From contig NZ_LT964854.1 of the NCBI RefSeq assembly GCF_900240305.1, positions 620,001 through 684,000 of the forward strand: a stretch of 64,000 nt of DNA. Direction: 5' to 3'. Below, in pieces: positions 7,992-16,381 of the stretch (its first letter is position 1; the number at the start of each line of letters is the position of its first letter). The position numbers and the translations under genes were made by a program. The notes under the pieces were generated by a model. The model saw only the letters and a program-made list of their open reading frames with translations. It was not told where the DNA came from and searched no databases. The stretch comes from Ottowia massiliensis (GTDB lineage Bacteria > Pseudomonadota > Gammaproteobacteria > Burkholderiales > Burkholderiaceae_C).

Positions 7992-9749
7992 CTAATGCGC
8001 CGTGGCGCCCGCCGCGCCCAGGCCGGTTTCGGAGCGCACCTGCTGCGCCTCGAAGGCCTGATGCTCTTCACGCGCGCGGGCGCTGCCGTCCAGCACTGAA
8101 AACAGCCAGACGCCGATAAAGCCCAGGCTCATGCTGAACAGCGCGGGCGACGAGTAGGGAAACAGCGCCGAGCCGGGCGGGTTGCCCAGCACGTTCTCCC
8201 ACACCGAGGGCGAGACGACGGTGAGCGCCACCGACGAGATCAGGCCCAGAAAGCCCCCGGCCACCGCGCCGCGCGTGGTGCAGCCGCGCCATATCACCGA
8301 CAGCAGCAGCACCGGAAAGTTGGCCGAGGCGGCAATGGCAAAGGCCAGCGCCACCATGAAGGCCACGTTCTGCCCTTCAAACGAAATGCCCAGCAGCACG
8401 GCGATCACGCCCAGCACGCCCGTGGTGATGCGCGTGACGCGCAGCTCGTCTGCCACGCGGGCTTTGCCGCCCTTGAACACCGTGGCGTACAAGTCATGCG
8501 ACACCGCCGTGGCGCCCGAAAGCGTCAGCCCCGCCACCACGGCCAAAATGGTGGCAAAAGCCACGGCTGAAATAAAGCCGTAGAACATATTGCCGCCCAC
8601 GCTTTTGGCCACCAGCACCGCCGCCATGTTGGATGCGCCCGCGCCGCCGTGAATCATGCCGGTTTCGGTATTGGCCATTTCAGGATTGGTCAAAACCAGG
8701 GTAATGGCGCCAAAGCCGATGATGAAAATCAGAATGAAGAAATAAGCCACCCAGGTTGTGGCCCAGAGCACGCTTTTGCGCGCCTCTTTGGCATTGGGCA
8801 CGGTGAAAAAGCGCATCAAAACATGCGGCAGCCCCATCGTGCCAAACATGAGCGCCATGCCGAAACTGATGGCCGATACGGGGTCTTTAATGAATCCGCC
8901 CGGCCCCATAATGGCCAGCCCGGCTTTTTGCGCCGATTCGGGCGTGGCGCCCGGCAATCGCGAGGCAATATCCGTGCGCACGCGCACGGCATCGGCAAAA
9001 AGCGCTTCGGGGTTGAAACCGTATTTCAGCATGATCATGAAGGCCATGAAACTCACGCCCGCCAGCAGCATGACGGCCTTGATGATTTGCACCCAGGTGG
9101 TCGCCGTCATGCCGCCGAAAAACACATAAACCATCATCAGCGTGCCCACCAGCACCACGGCAATCCAGTAATCCAGCCCGAAAAGCAGTTTGATCAGCTG
9201 GCCCGCGCCCACCATTTGCGCAATCAGATAAAACGCCACCACCACCAGCGTGCTGCTGGCGGCAAAGGCGCGGAAAGGCCCCTGCCTGAAGCGGTAGCCC
9301 GCCACATCGGCAAACGTGAAGCGCCCCAGGTTGCGCAGCCGCTCGGCCAGCAAAAAGGTCATGATGGGCCAGCCCACCAGAAAGCCGGTGGAATAAATCA
9401 GCCCGTCATAGCCCGAACTCATCACGGCAGCCGAAACGCCCAGAAAGGCGGCGGCGGACATGTAATCGCCCGCAATGGCCAGCCCGTTTTGAAAGCCAGT
9501 GATACCGCCGCCTGCGGTGTAGAAGTCAGACGCCGAGCGCGTGCGCTTGGCCGCCCATTTGGTGATGCCCAGCGTGGCCAGCACAAACACCATGAACATG
9601 ATGATGGCCGTCCAGTTGGTGGCCTGCTTGGCCGTCTCGCCCACATCGCCAGCCGCATGGGCCGCGCCTGCGGCAAGAAAAGCCAGCGAAAAAGCCAGCG
9701 CGGCAAAAACAAAATGAATAATGGAATGGGTGAAAAACCGGTTTTTCAT
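7992..9749 (-). CDS. actP: cation/acetate symporter ActP
   Basis: The 585-residue protein begins with a hydrophobic leader ending A-A-H-A-A-G, as in ActP, followed by about thirteen transmembrane segments of the sodium:solute symporter family. Typical blocks are S-A-S-D-F-Y-T-A-G-G, Q-N-G-L-A-I-A-G-D-Y-M-S-A-A-A-F-L-G, and G-G-M-T-A-T-T-W-V-Q-I-I-K. It imports acetate or other short carboxylates into the cytoplasm with a cation. The start overlaps the stop of the upstream yjcH gene by four bases (ATGA), indicating translational coupling. Confidence 0.95.
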   Translation of the reverse strand: MKNRFFTHSIIHFVFAALAFSLAFLAAGAAHAAGDVGETAKQATNWTAIIMFMVFVLATLGITKWAAKRTRSASDFYTAGGGITGFQNGLAIAGDYMSAAAFLGVSAAVMSSGYDGLIYSTGFLVGWPIMTFLLAERLRNLGRFTFADVAGYRFRQGPFRAFAASSTLVVVAFYLIAQMVGAGQLIKLLFGLDYWIAVVLVGTLMMVYVFFGGMTATTWVQIIKAVMLLAGVSFMAFMIMLKYGFNPEALFADAVRVRTDIASRLPGATPESAQKAGLAIMGPGGFIKDPVSAISFGMALMFGTMGLPHVLMRFFTVPNAKEARKSVLWATTWVAYFFILIFIIGFGAITLVLTNPEMANTETGMIHGGAGASNMAAVLVAKSVGGNMFYGFISAVAFATILAVVAGLTLSGATAVSHDLYATVFKGGKARVADELRVTRITTGVLGVIAVLLGISFEGQNVAFMVALAFAIAASANFPVLLLSVIWRGCTTRGAVAGGFLGLISSVALTVVSPSVWENVLGNPPGSALFPYSSPALFSMSLGFIGVWLFSVLDGSARAREEHQAFEAQQVRSETGLGAAGATAH

Positions 9750-10066
9750 TTTGCGCCCTCCTCCTGGCTTTCACGAATGATTTCCTGCGTGAGCCGGTCA
9801 AACTCGCCATTGGCGCGGCGCACGTACAGGCCGGTGATGGCGACGGAAAAAACAATCACGGCCAGACCCAGCGGAATGCCAATGCTCATGACGCCGCTGC
9901 CAATGGGGCGCGATAAAAATGGCTTGTCAAATGCAATCAGGCAGATATAGCCGTAAAAAACGATCAGCATCAGAATACTGAGCGTCCAGCCGTAGCGGCT
10001 GCGCGTGCGCTTGAGCTTCTGATATTTGGGGCTGCGGCTGATGTGCGCGGTCATGGAATCATTCAT
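9746..10066 (-). CDS. yjcH: DUF485 membrane protein YjcH
   Basis: 106 residues with two transmembrane segments (L-S-I-L-M-L-I-V-F-Y-G-Y and I-P-L-G-L-A-V-I-V-F-S-V-A-I-T-G-L-Y) and a charged C-terminus (R-L-T-Q-E-I-I-R-E), the usual DUF485 form. AGGAG lies about nine bases before the ATG. It precedes actP with a four-base overlap, the same order as E. coli yjcH-actP. Its own role is unproven; co-translation suggests an accessory subunit or assembly factor of the acetate carrier. Confidence 0.92.
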   Translation of the reverse strand: MNDSMTAHISRSPKYQKLKRTRSRYGWTLSILMLIVFYGYICLIAFDKPFLSRPIGSGVMSIGIPLGLAVIVFSVAITGLYVRRANGEFDRLTQEIIRESQEEGAK

Positions 10067-10174
10067 CGCGTGTCTCCTGGTCTCATGGACGAAACGCGCG
10101 GGCGCTCATGTGCATTCATCAGCCCGCGCCAAACCATTCTAGAAATCCGCAAGGCTGGCGGAATCCATGAAAAC

Positions 10175-10249
10175 GCGGGGAAGGGAAAATACCGGGCGGG
10201 TAATTACCGGAAGGGTAAACACCGGGCGGGTAAACACGGGCGGGTTTAT
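10175..10249 (+). repeat. 15-bp tandem repeat upstream of lysS
   Basis: About five imperfect head-to-tail units of the form ACCGGGCGGGTAAAC at 10191-10205, 10206-10220, 10221-10235 and 10236-10249, with a weaker one at 10175-10190. The stretch 10067-10426 holds no gene other than this array. It is open in the lysS frame, but the alignment of lysS to its family begins only after 10427. Confidence 0.85.
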
Positions 10250-10426
10250 ACGAATAGAAAAGGCGCAAACGGCGCTCCGCTTGGTGAAAACCCTGAAAAA
10301 TATGCGCGCTGCGGGCGCGCAGGGCGAATGCCATCGCCGCTCGCCCAAGGCCGGCCGCCAAAGCGGCCCTTCCTGGACGCCCTCCTAAAATTCGCCGTTT
10401 TTCCTTCGCAAGAACCGACTGCCGCC

Positions 10427-11977
10427 ATGACCCAAGCCGATCACGCCAATGCCGCGCCCGCCCGCGAACAGCCGCAAGATGAAAACAAACTCATTGCCGA
10501 GCGCCGCGAAAAGCTCAAGGCCCTGCGCGAGCGCCAGGCCGCTGGCGGCGCGGTGGCTTTTCCCAACGATTTCAAGCCGAAGGACCGCGCAGCCGCCTTG
10601 CAGGCCGCGCATGGCGGCAAAACGGGCGATGAGCTGCAAGCGGGCGAAAAAATCAGCGCCAGCATCGCCGGCCGCCTGATGCTCAAGCGCGTGATGGGCA
10701 AAGCCAGTTTCGCCACCGTGCAAGACGCCACGGGCCGCATTCAGATTTATGTGACGCGCGAAGACGTGGGCGAAGAAGCCTATGCCGACTTCAAGCGCTG
10801 GGATTTGGGCGACATCATCGCCGCCGAAGGCCATGTTTTCAAAACCCAGAAAGGCGAGCTTTCCATTCACGCCACGCGCCTGCGCCTGCTCACCAAAAGC
10901 CTGCGCCCGCTGCCCGACAAATTCCACGGCATGCAGGATCAGGAGCTGAAATACCGCCAGCGCTACGTCGATCTCATCATGGACGAAAGCGCCCGCCAGC
11001 GCTTTGCCCTGCGCAGCCGCGCGCTGGGCGTGCTGCGCGAATTCATGGTCAATGAAGGCTTCATGGAAGTGGAAACGCCCATGCTGCACCCCATTCCGGG
11101 CGGCGCCAACGCCAAGCCCTTCGTCACCCACCACAACGCGCTGGAGCAAGACATGTTTCTGCGCATCGCGCCCGAGCTGTATCTCAAGCGCCTGATCGTC
11201 GGCGGCTTCGAGCGCGTGTTTGAAATCAACCGGAGCTTTCGCAACGAAGGCGTCAGCGTGCGGCACAACCCCGAATTCACCATGATGGAGTCTTACGCCG
11301 CCTACTGGAACTATCTGGACCAGATGGACTGCGCCGAGCGCCTGTTCCGCACCCTCGCGCAGCGGCTGCTGGGCACGCTGCAACTGACTTACCAGGGCCG
11401 CAGCGTGGACTTGAGCCAGCCCTTTGCCCGCATGACCATCCGCGAAGCGCTGCACGCGCACACCGACATTGGCGCGCACGTGGATGACGCCGCCGCGCTC
11501 ATCTCGCGCCTGAAAAAGCTGGGCCTGAGCGAAGAAAAAGACCAGCTTTCCCGGCGCAGCCTGCCCGCGCTGCAAGTGATGTACTTTGAAGAAGCCGTGG
11601 AGTCCGAGCTGTGGCAGCCCACCTTCATCATGGAGCACCCCACCGAAATCAGCCCCCTGGCCCGCGCCAACGACGCGCGCCCCGAAGTGACCGAGCGCTT
11701 CGAGCTGTACATCACCGGCCGCGAAATGGCCAATGGCTTCAGCGAACTCAACGACGCCGAAGACCAGGCCGCACGCTTTCAGCAGCAAGCCAGCGCCAAA
11801 GACGCGGGCGACGACGAAGCCATGTATTACGACGCCGATTACGTGCGCGCCCTCGAATACGGCATGCCTCCCACGGGCGGCATTGGCGTGGGCATAGACC
11901 GCACCATGATGCTGCTGACCGACAGCCCCAGCATCCGCGACGTCATCCTCTTTCCCGCCCTGCGGCGCGAGGCGTGA
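10427..11977 (+). CDS. lysS: lysyl-tRNA synthetase (class II)
   Basis: A 516-residue enzyme that charges tRNA-Lys. It shows an OB-fold anticodon domain (G-R-L-M-L-K-R-V-M-G-K-A-S-F near residue 85) and the three class II motifs: the motif 1 region in V-E-T-P-M-L-H-P-I-P-G-G-A-N-A, motif 2 F-E-I-N-R-S-F-R-N-E-G, and motif 3 G-I-G-V-G-I-D-R-T-M-M-L. The ATG at 10427 is taken as start, although the frame runs open to 10043 through the tandem repeat. No obvious SD is present. An untranslated leader containing the 15-bp repeats is likely. Confidence 0.96.
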   Translation: MTQADHANAAPAREQPQDENKLIAERREKLKALRERQAAGGAVAFPNDFKPKDRAAALQAAHGGKTGDELQAGEKISASIAGRLMLKRVMGKASFATVQDATGRIQIYVTREDVGEEAYADFKRWDLGDIIAAEGHVFKTQKGELSIHATRLRLLTKSLRPLPDKFHGMQDQELKYRQRYVDLIMDESARQRFALRSRALGVLREFMVNEGFMEVETPMLHPIPGGANAKPFVTHHNALEQDMFLRIAPELYLKRLIVGGFERVFEINRSFRNEGVSVRHNPEFTMMESYAAYWNYLDQMDCAERLFRTLAQRLLGTLQLTYQGRSVDLSQPFARMTIREALHAHTDIGAHVDDAAALISRLKKLGLSEEKDQLSRRSLPALQVMYFEEAVESELWQPTFIMEHPTEISPLARANDARPEVTERFELYITGREMANGFSELNDAEDQAARFQQQASAKDAGDDEAMYYDADYVRALEYGMPPTGGIGVGIDRTMMLLTDSPSIRDVILFPALRREA

Positions 11978-12044
11978 GCGGCCGCGAGCCGTGTTGTTCA
12001 GGGGCCGGGCTTGAGTCTGGCTTGAAACGAGCCGTCAGGGCCTG

Positions 12045-12133
12045 TTTTCGCTTCTCTTTTCATAGCACGAGGTCCTGACGAAATGGGCGCAAAGGCAGTT
12101 TTTCGTGGCTTGAATTTGCTCCTTTTTCAAATG
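12045..12133 (+). repeat. intergenic element copy 4 (forward, diverged)
   Basis: TTTTCGCTTCTCTTTTCATA, then AGCACGAGGTCCTGACG, ending TGAATTTGCTCC. It lies in the 552-bp gap 11978-12529 after lysS, which also holds copy 5 and a terminator and no gene. Confidence 0.8.
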
Positions 12134-12280
12134 CCGCCTGGCAGCCCCAGCTGAACGGGCTTGCCAAAGCCGCAAACCGGCATGCAGCGCCAGCGGCTAT
12201 TGACCATCAGCGCCTGCCGCCCTCCTCTGAAAAAAGCGCCGCAGGCATGGCGGCGGGCCAGGCACAAAGACCTGATGCTC

Positions 12281-12363
12281 TTGAAACAAGAGCGAATTCA
12301 AGGGGACAAAAAAGCCTGAAGTCCTGATGGAATCTGCGCAGGCCGCTATTGTTTGAATAGCGA
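12281..12363. repeat. intergenic element copy 5 (hybrid orientation)
   Basis: The left end TTGAAACAAGAGCGAATTC reads in reverse orientation, but the core GCCTGAAGTCCTGATGGAAT and the end GCTATTGTTTGAATAGCG read forward. It looks like a rearranged or sub-family copy similar to the one at 50528. Confidence 0.65.
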
Positions 12364-12421
12364 AAGGCAGCCATCCGGGCCGCCTGCCTGTTCCACGTGG
12401 GTGGTCTTGGCGCACAGGCAC

Positions 12422-12448
12422 AAAAAAACCGCCTCAAGGCGGTTTTTT
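12422..12448. terminator. bidirectional terminator, rpsT / lysS
   Basis: CCGCC (12429-12433) and GGCGG (12438-12442) form a stem with loop TCAA, flanked by A-runs and T-runs so that it can act on both strands. It lies 82 bases beyond the rpsT stop. Confidence 0.85.
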
Positions 12449-12529
12449 GCTTTTGCCGGCAGCGCACCCGTTTCAAACGGCAGGCGGAGGCTTGATGCGC
12501 CCGCCCGGGCTGTGTTGGGAAAGAAAAGC

Positions 12530-12835
12530 TCAGGCTGCTGCTGCTTGGGACAGCGCCTTGACCTTGGCAGACAGGCGGCTCTTGTCGCGGGCGGCCTTGT
12601 TCTTGTGGAAGATGCCCTTGTCGGCCACGGTGTCCACCACCGATTGCATGAGGGCGAAGGCGGCCTTGGCCTTGTCCAGATCGCCTGCGGCCACGGCCTT
12701 GTCCACGTTTTTCACGGCGGTGCGGTACTTGGAGCGCAGCGAGGTGTTGGCGGCGTTGATTTTGGTGTTCTGGCGCACGCGCTTGCGGCCGGAGGCCAGG
12801 CGCGGGTTCTTCTTTTTGGGTTTGGCTGATGCCAT
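12530..12835 (-). CDS. rpsT: 30S ribosomal protein S20
   Basis: 101 residues, rich in Lys, Arg and Ala, beginning M-A-S-A-K-P-K-K-K-N-P-R and containing R-S-K-Y-R-T-A-V-K and G-I-F-H-K-N-K-A-A-R-D-K-S-R-L, the 16S rRNA-binding S20 pattern. It is slightly longer than the usual 87 residues because of an Ala-rich tail. AAGGA precedes the ATG by about eight bases. Confidence 0.97.
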   Translation of the reverse strand: MASAKPKKKNPRLASGRKRVRQNTKINAANTSLRSKYRTAVKNVDKAVAAGDLDKAKAAFALMQSVVDTVADKGIFHKNKAARDKSRLSAKVKALSQAAAA

Positions 12836-12882
12836 GTGTATGTTCCTTGAAGGTTTGTGGATGTTGCTGGCAAAGCGGCGGA

Positions 12883-13647
12883 TTATAGGTTGATGCGTCT
12901 GAACACGAAGTCAGGCAGGCAGCGCACGATGAGCATGATGAGCGCCCATTTGCCCGGCGCGTAAACCACCGCCCTGCCCCGGTCGATGCCGCGCACGATG
13001 CAGCGGGCCACTTCTTCAGGCGCGGCCATTGAGGCGCGGCCAGTGCCGGTTTTCAGGTGCGCCGTCATGGGCGTGTCGGTGGGGCCGGGCTTGATGAGCA
13101 CGGCGCGCACGGGGCTTTTTTGCAGCGCCAGGCGGTGTTGCAGGCCCTGCATGTAGCGGGCAACCAGGCCCTTGGCCGCGCCATAGACGTAGTTGGACTT
13201 GCGCCCGCGATCGCCCGCCACGGAGCCGATGACGGCCAGCGTGCCGCGCCCGGCCTGCTGCATGGCGTTGGCCAGCGCTTCGGCGTAGAGCGCGGGGGCC
13301 ACGCCGTTGATCCATTGCGCGTCGGCATTGGCTTGCAGGTTTTGCTCGCAGGCAGCCTGGTCGGGCAGCAGGCCGAAGGCCACGAGCGCCACATCAGGCG
13401 GCGCGGGCGTTTGCAGGCTGGCCACGCATTGGGCGATGGCGGCAACGCTGGTGAGATCGGCCTGGGCGCGCGTGGCGATTTCGGACGCCGGGCTGCGCGC
13501 TTTCAGGTCGGCGGCGATGCGGCGCAGTTTTTCTTCGTCGCGGCCTATCAGGGTCAGCGTGAGAGGTTCGCGCTCAACCCACAGGCGCGCGCAGTGTTCG
13601 GCGATGGCGGAGGTGGCGCCGATGATGGCGATGTGTTTGCGGCTCAT
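12883..13647 (-). CDS. DprE2-like decaprenylphosphoryl-2-keto-ribose reductase (SDR)
   Basis: A 254-residue short-chain dehydrogenase: N-terminal I-I-G-A-T-S-A-I-A (cofactor loop), a Ser at G-S-V-A-G-D-R-G-R, and the catalytic Y-G-A-A-K-G block near residue 153 (Y-x-x-x-K). G-D-R-G-R-K-S-N-Y-V-Y-G-A-A-K and L-I-K-P-G-P-T-D-T-P-M-T resemble DprE2, which reduces the 2-keto sugar made by DprE1 to polyprenyl-phosphoryl arabinose. It follows the dprE1-like gene by 47 bases on the same strand. A C-terminal hydrophobic segment may tether it to the membrane. Assignment rests mainly on context. Confidence 0.8.
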   Translation of the reverse strand: MSRKHIAIIGATSAIAEHCARLWVEREPLTLTLIGRDEEKLRRIAADLKARSPASEIATRAQADLTSVAAIAQCVASLQTPAPPDVALVAFGLLPDQAACEQNLQANADAQWINGVAPALYAEALANAMQQAGRGTLAVIGSVAGDRGRKSNYVYGAAKGLVARYMQGLQHRLALQKSPVRAVLIKPGPTDTPMTAHLKTGTGRASMAAPEEVARCIVRGIDRGRAVVYAPGKWALIMLIVRCLPDFVFRRINL

Positions 13648-13694
13648 GAGGATGCGTTTTCAAAAAAATGTCCCGGGCGCTTATTGAGTGCTCG

Positions 13695-15017
13695 TCAGGC
13701 GCCCATCAGGCGGCGCGAGAGGGACGAGCTGATGCCCGGATCGCGGTAGGGCAGAAATTCCTGCAACCGGGGGTAGGCGGCCTCGAAATATTTGCGAGGC
13801 CAGCGCGCGTCTTTGGCCAGGTAGATGCGGCCGCCCGCTTCATGAACGATGGCGTCCAGCCGCTCGAAAAGCGCCAGCGTGGACGCCCCCCGGTTGGGAA
13901 AGTCCAGCGCCAGCGTGATGCCGGGCATGGCAAAGCCCAGCATGCCCGCCGAGGGCGTGTCGCCCATCGTCTTGAGCACGGCCAGAAACGAGCCTTGGCC
14001 CGATGCGCCTATGGCGTCCAGCATGGCCTGCACCGCTTCGGCCCCGCCCGCGTGCGGCACGACGCACTGGTATTGGTAAAAGCCGCGCGGGCCGTAGAAG
14101 CGGTTCCAGTCCTGAATGTGATCGAGCGGGTAGAGAAAAGGCTCGTAATAGGCCAGCCCCCGGCCCGCCTTCAGCCGGTGGGCGTGGTAGTAGGCCAGGT
14201 TGAACAGGCGCAGCGACAAGGGGTTGATGAGCGAAAACGGCGGCGTCAGCGGCATGCGCCAGCGCCGCTGGCGCGCAGCGGGCCGCCGCACGGCTTCTTT
14301 CACCAGGTTGCCGCGCATGAAGATGCCCCGCGTGCTGCCGTGGCGACGCAGGCAGTCGATCCACGAAACGGTGTGCGCCCAGCCTTGCTGCCCGGTTTCG
14401 GCGTTGATCGCCAGAAATTCCGCCAGGCTGTCAAAGGGCTGCACGTCCACCTCAAACCAGGGGCTTTGAATGCGTTCGAGCTGCAACTGCGCCTGCGTGA
14501 TCACGCCCGTCAGCCCCAGGCCGCCTACCGTGGCGGCAAACCAGTCTGCTTGTCCGCCTTGGGGCGCGGCGTCAATCACCTGCCCGTCGGTGCGCGCCAG
14601 GCGCAGGCTGCGCACGTGCTGGCCGAAGCTGCCCGCGCTGTGGTGGCTTTTGCCGTGCACGTCATTGGCGATGGCCCCGCCCACCGTCACCATTTGCGTG
14701 CCGGGCGAAACGGGCAGCATCCAGCCGCGCTGGATGGCCAGGCGCTGCACGTCGCGCAGCAGCGCGCCGGCTTCGCAGGTGAGCACGCCTTCGTTTTCGT
14801 CAAAGCGGATGAAGCGGTCCAGCCCTCGCGTGGCCCACAGCGTGCCGCCGGGGTTCAGCGCCACATCGCCATAGCTGCGCCCCGCGCCATATGCAATGCC
14901 AGGCCGGCCCGCTTGCAGCTGCGCCAGCAGCGCCGGGCCATCGGCCTGCGTGAGCGCCTGCCAGTCGTGCGCATCGCGCGTCAGGCGGCCCCAGCTTTCA
15001 ACGGGCATTTTCGGCAT
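13695..15017 (-). CDS. DprE1-like FAD-dependent decaprenylphosphoryl-ribose oxidase
   Basis: A 440-residue FAD_binding_4 plus ALO-type enzyme. FAD-binding blocks are G-A-G-R-S-Y-G-D-V-A-L near residue 45 and P-G-T-Q-M-V-T-V-G-G-A-I-A-N-D-V-H-G-K near 105, followed by S-H-H-S-A-G-S-F-G. In Mycobacterium the equivalent enzyme oxidises the 2'-OH of decaprenylphosphoryl ribose. The C-terminal segment P-G-I-T-L-A-L-D-F-P aligns by eye with the mycobacterial region that carries the benzothiazinone-reactive cysteine; here that position appears to be Ala. It lies between the gtrA-like and dprE2-like genes with short gaps. Other sugar-alcohol oxidases of this family are the alternative. Confidence 0.82.
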   Translation of the reverse strand: MPKMPVESWGRLTRDAHDWQALTQADGPALLAQLQAGRPGIAYGAGRSYGDVALNPGGTLWATRGLDRFIRFDENEGVLTCEAGALLRDVQRLAIQRGWMLPVSPGTQMVTVGGAIANDVHGKSHHSAGSFGQHVRSLRLARTDGQVIDAAPQGGQADWFAATVGGLGLTGVITQAQLQLERIQSPWFEVDVQPFDSLAEFLAINAETGQQGWAHTVSWIDCLRRHGSTRGIFMRGNLVKEAVRRPAARQRRWRMPLTPPFSLINPLSLRLFNLAYYHAHRLKAGRGLAYYEPFLYPLDHIQDWNRFYGPRGFYQYQCVVPHAGGAEAVQAMLDAIGASGQGSFLAVLKTMGDTPSAGMLGFAMPGITLALDFPNRGASTLALFERLDAIVHEAGGRIYLAKDARWPRKYFEAAYPRLQEFLPYRDPGISSSLSRRLMGA

Positions 15018-15055
15018 GGCGTTTCCTTTTCATTTTGAAAAAAAGCGGGCGGTTT

Positions 15056-15460
15056 TCACGCCGGCTGCCGCACAAAAACGAATTTTTTATCCAGGTGATA
15101 TTTGGCGGCATAACCGATTCCCAGGCCAATCACGCCGCCCAGATAACGCATGAAATCATCCCTGAACAGAATTTCAAAGAGCCATTCCGCGCCCCAGAAA
15201 ACCAGCGTTGTCAAAATGCCCATCAGGGAATAAAGCATGAACAGGCGGCTGTCATGCGCGGCATTTTCCGGCTTGAAGCAGAAGATGTAGCGCTTGTCCA
15301 GCGCATATTTCACGGCCAGCCCGGCCAGTGTGCCCGCCATGATGGAAGCCGCTACGGTATCCAGCGGCCGGGGAGCGAATCGCAGCCATAGCGCCTGGGA
15401 GGCAATATTGACCGCCGTCGCCGCCAGGGCGAACAAGGCATAAAGCAGTGCAATGCGCAT
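15056..15460 (-). CDS. GtrA-like membrane protein
   Basis: 134 residues with four hydrophobic segments and the GtrA pattern: F-A-L-A-A-T-A-V-N-I-A-S near the N-terminus and K-Y-H-L-D-K-K-F-V-F at the C-terminus, where family members usually have a K/R-F-x-x-x-R-x-W-x-F block. GtrA proteins are linked to flipping polyprenyl-linked sugars across the inner membrane; in Mycobacterium a GtrA protein (Rv3789) is encoded beside DprE1. It is the first gene of the minus-strand operon and starts 42 bases from the divergent UbiA gene. Confidence 0.85.
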   Translation of the reverse strand: MRIALLYALFALAATAVNIASQALWLRFAPRPLDTVAASIMAGTLAGLAVKYALDKRYIFCFKPENAAHDSRLFMLYSLMGILTTLVFWGAEWLFEILFRDDFMRYLGGVIGLGIGYAAKYHLDKKFVFVRQPA

Positions 15461-15502
15461 GAAGTAAAGTGTGAAAAACCTTTTGTTTCCCTGAAAACCA
15501 TC

Positions 15503-16381
15503 ATGAATCGTAATGGCCCGGCCGCTTCCGCCGCGCGCTGCGCTGCCGGGCTGATCCGGCTGATGCGTCCCCGGCAGTGGATCAAGAACGGCTTCGTGCT
15601 GGCTCCGCTGCTGTTCACGGGGCAGTTCTGGCAGGCTGACCGCGCGGGCCAGGCGCTGCTGGCCGCGCTGCTGTTTTGCCTGGCGTCTTCAGCGGTTTAC
15701 ATCGTCAATGACTGGCGCGATGCGGAGCGCGACCGGCAGCATCCCGTCAAACGGCACGAGCGCCCCCTGGCGTCGGGCGCCGTGACGCCGCGCATGGCGC
15801 TGGCGCTGCTGCTGGCGCTGGGCGCGCTGCTGGCTGCGGGCGCGTGGATGCAGCCGGGCGTCATGGCCGTCATCGGCATCTACCTGGCGCTGAACCTGGC
15901 CTACAGCTTCGGCCTCAAGCATCAGCCGGTGATCGACATCTTCATCGTCGCCAGCGGCTTCGTGCTGCGCGCGCTGGCGGGCGCGGTGGCGCTGGAGGTC
16001 AAGCTGTCTTCCTGGATGTTCGTCACCACGCTGTGCCTGGCCCTGTACATGGCCGCCATCAAACGCAGGCAGGAGCTGGCGCGCTCGGGCGACAAGGGGC
16101 GGCAGGTGCTGCAACGCTATTCGCTGCCGCTGATTGAGCGCTATGCCGAAATGTCCGCCACGGGCGCGCTGGTGTTCTACAGCCTCTACGTCATGTCGGC
16201 CCATCCGGAGCTGATCGTGAGCATTCCGCTGGTGCTCTTCGGACTGTTCCGCTACTGGTACGTGGTGGAGATGAAAAAAGGCGGCGAATCGCCCACGGAC
16301 GTGCTGCTGTCCGACTGGCAGCTGATGGCCGCCGTGCTCGCCTGGCTGCTCTTGTGCGCATGGAGGCTGGCGGGGTCATGA
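15503..16381 (+). CDS. UbiA-family polyprenyl-phosphate phosphoribosyltransferase (DPPR synthase-like)
   Basis: 292 residues, about eight transmembrane segments. The first aspartate motif is N-D-W-R-D-A-E-R-D-R-Q-H-P near residue 73 and continues K-R-H-E-R-P-L-A-S-G; the N-terminus has R-P-R-Q-W-I-K-N. The Q-W-x-K-N and H-P-x-K-x-x-R-P combination is typical of decaprenyl-phosphate phosphoribosyltransferases (Rv3806c-like), which join PRPP to polyprenyl phosphate, rather than UbiA or CyoE proper. The next gene overlaps its stop by four bases. It is divergent from the DprE1/E2/GtrA genes, so all pathway steps share one intergenic region. Confidence 0.85.
   Translation: MNRNGPAASAARCAAGLIRLMRPRQWIKNGFVLAPLLFTGQFWQADRAGQALLAALLFCLASSAVYIVNDWRDAERDRQHPVKRHERPLASGAVTPRMALALLLALGALLAAGAWMQPGVMAVIGIYLALNLAYSFGLKHQPVIDIFIVASGFVLRALAGAVALEVKLSSWMFVTTLCLALYMAAIKRRQELARSGDKGRQVLQRYSLPLIERYAEMSATGALVFYSLYVMSAHPELIVSIPLVLFGLFRYWYVVEMKKGGESPTDVLLSDWQLMAAVLAWLLLCAWRLAGS

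Noticed and set aside
10175..10249. CRISPR-like array upstream of lysS
   Set aside because: Units are head-to-tail without unique spacers and only 15 bp long.
10043..10426. N-terminal extension of lysS
   Set aside because: The frame is open by chance through a 15-bp array; the LysS family begins at 10427 and no SD supports an earlier start.
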